Positions 8,260-10,886 of a DNA stretch of 10,886 nt are shown in pieces (positions within the stretch are counted from its first letter, which is position 1; every line of letters starts with the position of its first letter). The notes under the pieces are model-generated. The model was not told where the DNA came from, ran no database searches, and saw nothing but the letters and a program-made list of their open reading frames with translations. This DNA comes from Prevotella sp. UBA4339 (lineage in GTDB: Bacteria > Bacteroidota > Bacteroidia > Bacteroidales > Bacteroidaceae), in assembly GCA_002393725.1 (NCBI GenBank), contig DGTJ01000134.1, forward strand, positions 1 to 10,886. The letters run 5' to 3'. Made by a program: the position numbers and the translations under genes.

Positions 8260-8937
8260 TTAATTACTATTATTTCCCGCTAACACAATAACAATTTCCC
8301 CCTTAGGCTCATGCTCCTTGAAGTGGGCAATAACCTCTTCAAGAGTACCACGCACACTCTCTTCATGAACTTTGGAAATCTCGCGGCATACACTCACCTG
8401 CCTGCTGCCCCCATATACCTCAGCAAACTGCTGCAGGGTCTTCACCAGACGATACGGCGACTCATAGAATATCATCGTACGCTCCTCATTGACAAGTGAG
8501 TTAAGCTTAGTCTGGCGCCCCTTCTTCTGAGGGAGGAAACCCTCAAAAGCAAATCGGTCACAAGGCAGCCCGCTCGACACCAATGCAGGAACAAAGGCTG
8601 TAGCACCCGGCAGGCACTGAACCTCTATCCCAGCCCTTACGGCCTCACGAACAAGAAAGAATCCTGGATCACTGATACCTGGAGTACCAGCATCGCTGAT
8701 AAGGGCAACATTCTCACCTGCAAGTAAACGGTTGACGATACCTGCAGACGTGCCATGCTCATTAAACTTATGATGCGACATCAGCTGATTGCGAATCTCG
8801 TAATGCTTCAACAGGATGCCCGATGTACGGGTATCTTCTGCCAGCACCAGATCGACCTCCTTCAGGATGCGAACGGCACGGAATGTCATATCCTCCATAT
8901 TCCCGACAGGAGTCGGTACAATATACAATATGCCCAT
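8260..8937 (-). CDS. rsmI: 16S rRNA (cytidine1402-2'-O)-methyltransferase RsmI
   Basis: RsmI uses S-adenosylmethionine to 2'-O-methylate C1402 in the decoding centre of 16S rRNA, in the cytoplasm; with RsmH it makes m4Cm1402. The 225-residue protein has the tetrapyrrole-methylase-type fold. Family motifs run in order: YIVPTPVGNMEDMTFRA (5-21), VLAEDTRTSG (31-40), ALISDAGTPGISDPG (78-92), the SAM-site-related LPGATAFVPALVSSGLP (109-125), FEGFLPQKKGR (131-141) and IFYESPYRL (156-164). The C-terminus ends KGEIVIVLAGNNSN. It is shorter than the roughly 286-residue E. coli protein because the C-terminal extension is absent; I believe this is usual in Bacteroidota. The ATG at 8935-8937 gives the normal N-terminus and lies 10 bases from a TAnnTTTG element. 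The coiled-coil lipoprotein follows 12 bases downstream on the same strand. Confidence 0.95.
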   Translation of the reverse strand: MGILYIVPTPVGNMEDMTFRAVRILKEVDLVLAEDTRTSGILLKHYEIRNQLMSHHKFNEHGTSAGIVNRLLAGENVALISDAGTPGISDPGFFLVREAVRAGIEVQCLPGATAFVPALVSSGLPCDRFAFEGFLPQKKGRQTKLNSLVNEERTMIFYESPYRLVKTLQQFAEVYGGSRQVSVCREISKVHEESVRGTLEEVIAHFKEHEPKGEIVIVLAGNNSN

Positions 8938-8947
8938 ATTCAGTGGG

Positions 8948-8955
8948 CAAATATA
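8948..8955 (-). promoter_or_regulatory. Promoter -7 element for rsmI and the downstream lipoprotein
   Basis: Read on the minus strand this is TATATTTG, an exact match to the Bacteroidota housekeeping -7 consensus TAnnTTTG. It ends 10 bases before the rsmI ATG, so the leader should be only a few bases. No TTTG-type -33 element lies at the usual 19-21-base distance; that position falls inside the inverted repeat. Confidence 0.65.
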
Positions 8956-8962
8956 CGAAAAA

Positions 8963-8990
8963 GTTAAGAATTAAGAGTTAAGAATTAAGA
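8963..8990. repeat. 14-bp tandem duplication
   Basis: The unit GTTAAGAATTAAGA occurs twice, perfectly and without a gap (8963-8976 and 8977-8990). The second copy and part of the first form the left arm of the larger inverted repeat. The right arm side does not carry a complete second copy. Confidence 0.9.
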
Positions 8991-9035
8991 ATTTTTGCCG
9001 CTACCATACATTTTTTCTTAATTCTTAACTCTTAA
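8971..9035. repeat. 21-bp perfect inverted repeat in the rsmI/tdk divergent promoter region
   Basis: The left arm 8971-8991 is the exact reverse complement of the right arm 9015-9035, with a 23-base centre (8992-9014). The arms are almost wholly A, T and a few G or C, built from TTAAG-type words. Each arm ends exactly 15 bases before an outward-facing TAnnTTTG element (8948-8955 on minus, 9051-9058 on plus). If those promoters are used, the repeat lies upstream of both start sites and is not in either mRNA, which argues for a DNA-level role such as a protein-binding site, or for a dispersed intergenic repeat. It does not look like a terminator for either gene. Confidence 0.9.
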
Positions 9036-9050
9036 CTATTAATTATTTTA

Positions 9051-9058
9051 TAACTTTG
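9051..9058 (+). promoter_or_regulatory. Promoter -7 element for tdk
   Basis: TAACTTTG matches the Bacteroidota -7 consensus TAnnTTTG exactly and ends 9 bases before the tdk ATG. The predicted transcript has a very short leader with no room for a Shine-Dalgarno sequence. An in-frame TTG at 9056 overlaps this element and so cannot be the start codon. No -33 TTTG is seen at normal spacing. Confidence 0.7.
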
Positions 9059-9067
9059 CAGTCAATT

Positions 9068-9658
9068 ATGACAAGAAACATCTCAGGAGAGGCACACCGT
9101 CCTGGAAGAATAGAAGTGGTGTGCGGCTCGATGTTCTCGGGCAAGACGGAGGAGCTGATACGGCGCCTCAGAAGAGCTCAGTTTGCCAAGCAGAAAGTGG
9201 AGATATTCAAGCCGGCAATCGATGTGAGGTACTCTGAAGAAGACGTGGTGAGTCATGACCAGAAGCATATTCAGTCCACTCCCATCGACTCTTCGGCAAG
9301 CATACTGCTGTTGTCTTCTGACATTGATGTGGTAGGCATTGACGAGGCACAGTTCTTCGATATGGGGCTGGTAGATGTGTGCAACGAACTTGCAAATCGC
9401 GGGGTAAGGGTGATTATCGCTGGCCTGGACATGGACTTTAAGGGAGTGCCCTTCGGTCCGATGCCTGCACTGTGTGCCATTGCCGACGATGTAACTAAGG
9501 TGCATGCCATCTGCGTGAAGTGCGGCAACCTGGCTTATGTAAGCCACCGCAAAGTACAGAATGACAAGCGTGTGCTGCTTGGAGAGACGCAGGAATATGA
9601 GCCTTTATGCCGTATCTGCTATCAAAAAGCGCTCGAGGAAGAGAAGGAGAAAAGGTAA
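9068..9658 (+). CDS. tdk: Thymidine kinase (type II, TK1-like)
   Basis: This cytoplasmic enzyme phosphorylates thymidine to dTMP with ATP in pyrimidine salvage. From the ATG at 9068 it has 196 residues, the usual length for TK1-type enzymes. The P-loop is GSMFSGKT (20-27), followed by EELIRRLRRAQ. The Walker-B-like DEAQFF is at 92-97, with Glu93 the expected catalytic base. The segment GLDMDFKGVPFGPMP (119-133) is characteristic. The zinc site has Cys149/Cys152 (CVKC) and Cys181/Cys184 (CRIC), both pairs intact. YEPLC near the C-terminus belongs to the thymidine-binding lasso region. All key residues are present, so it should be functional. It diverges from rsmI. No hairpin terminator is seen after the stop, only an A-rich stretch on this strand, so some transcripts may read into the tRNA unit. 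Confidence 0.97.
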   Translation: MTRNISGEAHRPGRIEVVCGSMFSGKTEELIRRLRRAQFAKQKVEIFKPAIDVRYSEEDVVSHDQKHIQSTPIDSSASILLLSSDIDVVGIDEAQFFDMGLVDVCNELANRGVRVIIAGLDMDFKGVPFGPMPALCAIADDVTKVHAICVKCGNLAYVSHRKVQNDKRVLLGETQEYEPLCRICYQKALEEEKEKR

Positions 9659-9683
9659 AAAAACAAAAAAACATCCGAATAAA

Positions 9684-9715
9684 TTTGGCAGTTTCAGGGA
9701 AAATGACTACCTTTG
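9684..9715 (+). promoter_or_regulatory. Complete -33/-7 promoter for tRNA-Lys
   Basis: TTTG at 9684-9687 is followed after 20 bases by TACCTTTG at 9708-9715. This matches both halves and the spacing of the Bacteroidota housekeeping promoter (TTTG, 19-21 bases, TAnnTTTG). The tRNA begins 31 bases after the -7 element, leaving a short leader for 5' processing by RNase P. Confidence 0.85.
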
Positions 9716-9746
9716 CACCCGCTTTCTAATAGAAGCACTTAAGGGA

Positions 9747-9822
9747 GATCCGTTAGCTCAGTCGGTAGAGCACAACACTTTTAATGTTGGGGTCTTGGGT
9801 TCGAGCCCCAAACGGATCACCA
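9747..9822 (+). tRNA. trnK: tRNA-Lys (anticodon UUU)
   Basis: The 76-base gene folds as a full cloverleaf. The acceptor stem pairs GATCCGT (9747-9753) with ACGGATC (9812-9818), with discriminator A9819 and an encoded CCA at 9820-9822. The D stem is GCTC/GAGC. The anticodon stem CAACA/TGTTG (9773-9777, 9785-9789) encloses CTTTTAA, giving anticodon TTT at 9780-9782, which reads AAA and AAG lysine codons. The T stem TTGGG/CCCAA holds loop TTCGAGC. All stems are perfectly paired. It has its own promoter and terminator. Its 3' half could serve as an integration site, but I see no duplicate of it in the window. Confidence 0.98.
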
Positions 9823-9825
9823 TAC

Positions 9826-9872
9826 AAAATCAGCAAGCAATTGAATATCAATTACTTGCTGATTTTCTTTTA
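9826..9872 (+). terminator. Hairpin terminator after tRNA-Lys, probably bidirectional
   Basis: The stem has 12 bp (9826-9837, AAAATCAGCAAG, with 9855-9866), one C/A mismatch, then 5 more pairs (9839-9843 with 9849-9853) around a 5-base loop. It starts 3 bases after the tRNA CCA and is followed by TTTTCTTTTATT. On the minus strand the stem also ends in TTTT, so it may stop the converging RhuM-family transcript. The 75 bases from 9873 to 9947 hold nothing else that I can recognise. Confidence 0.88.
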
Positions 9873-9947
9873 TTCTGAATGCACCACATTTGCCATATCA
9901 TTATAAGTTTATTGCTCACGAGGTGTCAAACACTTTGCATTTTCTTA

Positions 9948-10886
9948 TCATCCCTCACTCTTTGGCAGACTATTCTCTTTCTGTATCAGTTCCTTGATGG
10001 CCCTGTCGTAGTCACTTTCATACTGCAACATTTCCAACTTACGATACTTCTCAAACTCTGCGATAGCTTTCTTCTTCGCCTCTTCGTGACTTATACTTCC
10101 TTTGCCCACCAGCAATTGTCTGCCAGAGAATGTCATCAGACTATCAAGTTTCTCAATCCATTCAGCCATCTTCATAGGAATCTGCTGCAAAGCTTGAATT
10201 TCAGCAAAGTCCAAATACTGTGATACCAACAGATTCAAGTACGTCAGTTCTTCTGCTGTCAGATAGTTCTTCGCAATCTGCACATCCTCCTTGGTGATAT
10301 AGTCACCCTTAAAATTTGTCATGCCCACCATCGGCTTCTCTGCATCCACACGCTCATATATCACCTCTGCCGCCGTATGCTTATGGGCAGCGTAGTGCAG
10401 TTTGTTCTGAACTGTAGCAAAGAACTTCCGAGTGAGATTGGCATTGGGATCGTAGTCAATGCTTGTAATAAAGATGTCTGTCACCTGCTGATACAGGTTG
10501 CGCTCGCTACTGCGGATATCCCTAATGCGTTGCAGCAACTCACGGAAATACCTATTACCCTTCCCTTTCAGCCTGTCATCATCCAGCGTAAACCCTTTTT
10601 GGATAAATTCACGCAGATGTTGGGTAGCCCACTGGCGGAAGCGAGTGGCCACCTGCGATTTCACACGATAGCCCACGGCGATAATCATGTCCAGATTGTA
10701 GTGGCTCATGTTTCTCCGCACGCTCCTGTTACCTTCCTGGCGAACCAACAAAAATTTTTTGTGAGTTCGTTCCGCATCTTGTTCACCATCGGCATAAATC
10801 TGATTAATGTGGTAACTCACATCTTGTTGCGAAGCATCAAACAGTTCCATAATCTGCTCTACGGTCAGCCACACATCTTCGCCCTC
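9948..10886 (-). CDS. RhuM-family protein (N-terminus outside window)
   Basis: The 312 visible residues match the virulence RhuM family, named after a gene of Salmonella pathogenicity island 3. Molecular function is not established. The frame is open to the window edge, beginning GAG GGC GAA GAT GTG, and EGEDVWLTVEQIMELFDAS is typical of the region 20-30 residues into the family, so the GTG at 10874 is internal and the true start lies beyond 10886. A helix-turn-helix-like segment reads SQQDVSYHINQIYADGE (visible residues about 19-35). The family core is SHYNLDMIIAVGYRV (about 61-75) and FRQWATQHLREFIQKGFTLDDDRLKG just after. The C-terminal half is helical and highly charged, ending KENSLPKSEG. 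Family members often sit near restriction-modification or other accessory genes; here the upstream neighbour is unseen. It converges on the tRNA-Lys unit. It may bind DNA, but this is inferred only from the N-terminal segment. Confidence 0.88.
   Translation of the reverse strand, partial: EGEDVWLTVEQIMELFDASQQDVSYHINQIYADGEQDAERTHKKFLLVRQEGNRSVRRNMSHYNLDMIIAVGYRVKSQVATRFRQWATQHLREFIQKGFTLDDDRLKGKGNRYFRELLQRIRDIRSSERNLYQQVTDIFITSIDYDPNANLTRKFFATVQNKLHYAAHKHTAAEVIYERVDAEKPMVGMTNFKGDYITKEDVQIAKNYLTAEELTYLNLLVSQYLDFAEIQALQQIPMKMAEWIEKLDSLMTFSGRQLLVGKGSISHEEAKKKAIAEFEKYRKLEMLQYESDYDRAIKELIQKENSLPKSEG

Noticed and set aside
8971..9035. Inverted repeat as a rho-independent terminator or transposon end
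   Set aside because: It lies between divergent genes with promoters facing outward, is A/T-rich with a 23-base centre, and has no target-site duplication or transposase nearby.
9083..9547. Minus-strand reading frame of 154 codons inside tdk
   Set aside because: It is fully antisense to tdk, whose P-loop, DEAQ and zinc cysteines are intact; the antisense product has no recognisable motif.
9747..9822. tRNA-Lys 3' end as a confirmed attachment site
   Set aside because: No second copy of the 3' portion and no integrase are present in the window, so it is mentioned only as a possibility.
9561..9878. Plus-strand reading frame spanning the tdk end, the tRNA and its terminator
   Set aside because: It overlaps tdk in another frame and runs through a perfectly folded tRNA gene and hairpin, so it is not a protein gene.
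9879..10223. Plus-strand reading frame of 114 codons with hydrophobic residues
   Set aside because: Most of it is antisense to the RhuM-family gene, whose conserved motifs are on the minus strand.

Overview
The window looks like chromosomal DNA from a member of the Bacteroidales, most likely Prevotellaceae. The evidence is a SusC/SusD outer-membrane pair, lipoproteins with Bacteroidota-type N-termini, a secreted cysteine peptidase with a type IX secretion (T9SS) sorting tail (common in Prevotella and Porphyromonas, uncommon in gut Bacteroides), and promoters with the Bacteroidota -7 element TAnnTTTG. The genus is inferred; no rRNA or other phylogenetic marker was analysed.

Region 1 (2-5656, + strand) is a nutrient-uptake operon. 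It holds a SusC-type TonB-dependent transporter missing only its extreme N-terminus, a SusD-type surface lipoprotein, and a smaller two-domain lipoprotein in the SusE/F-like third position. A strong hairpin terminator closes it. Region 2 (5678-7374, + strand) is a single C10-family (streptopain/interpain-like) peptidase with its own terminator. No glycan-degrading enzyme is visible, so the neighbourhood suggests a protein or peptide acquisition locus: the peptidase would cut protein outside the cell and the SusCD pair would import fragments. That link is inferred from position only.

Region 3 (7399-8937, - strand) is a two-gene unit: rsmI (16S rRNA 2'-O-methyltransferase), then a coiled-coil lipoprotein 12 bases downstream. 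Region 4 is the divergent interval 8938-9067 between rsmI and tdk. It holds two outward-facing TAnnTTTG elements placed with exact mirror symmetry around a 21-bp inverted repeat. Region 5 (9068-9658, + strand) is tdk, thymidine kinase.

Region 6 (9684-9872, + strand) is a complete tRNA-Lys(UUU) transcription unit with -33/-7 promoter, CCA-encoding tRNA and hairpin terminator. Region 7 (9948-10886, - strand) is a RhuM-family gene running in from the right edge and converging on the tRNA. Such genes are often accessory, so the right edge may approach an island, but no integrase or att repeat is visible. There is no gene-free stretch over 300 bases. I saw no CRISPR array, insertion sequence, rRNA or riboswitch.
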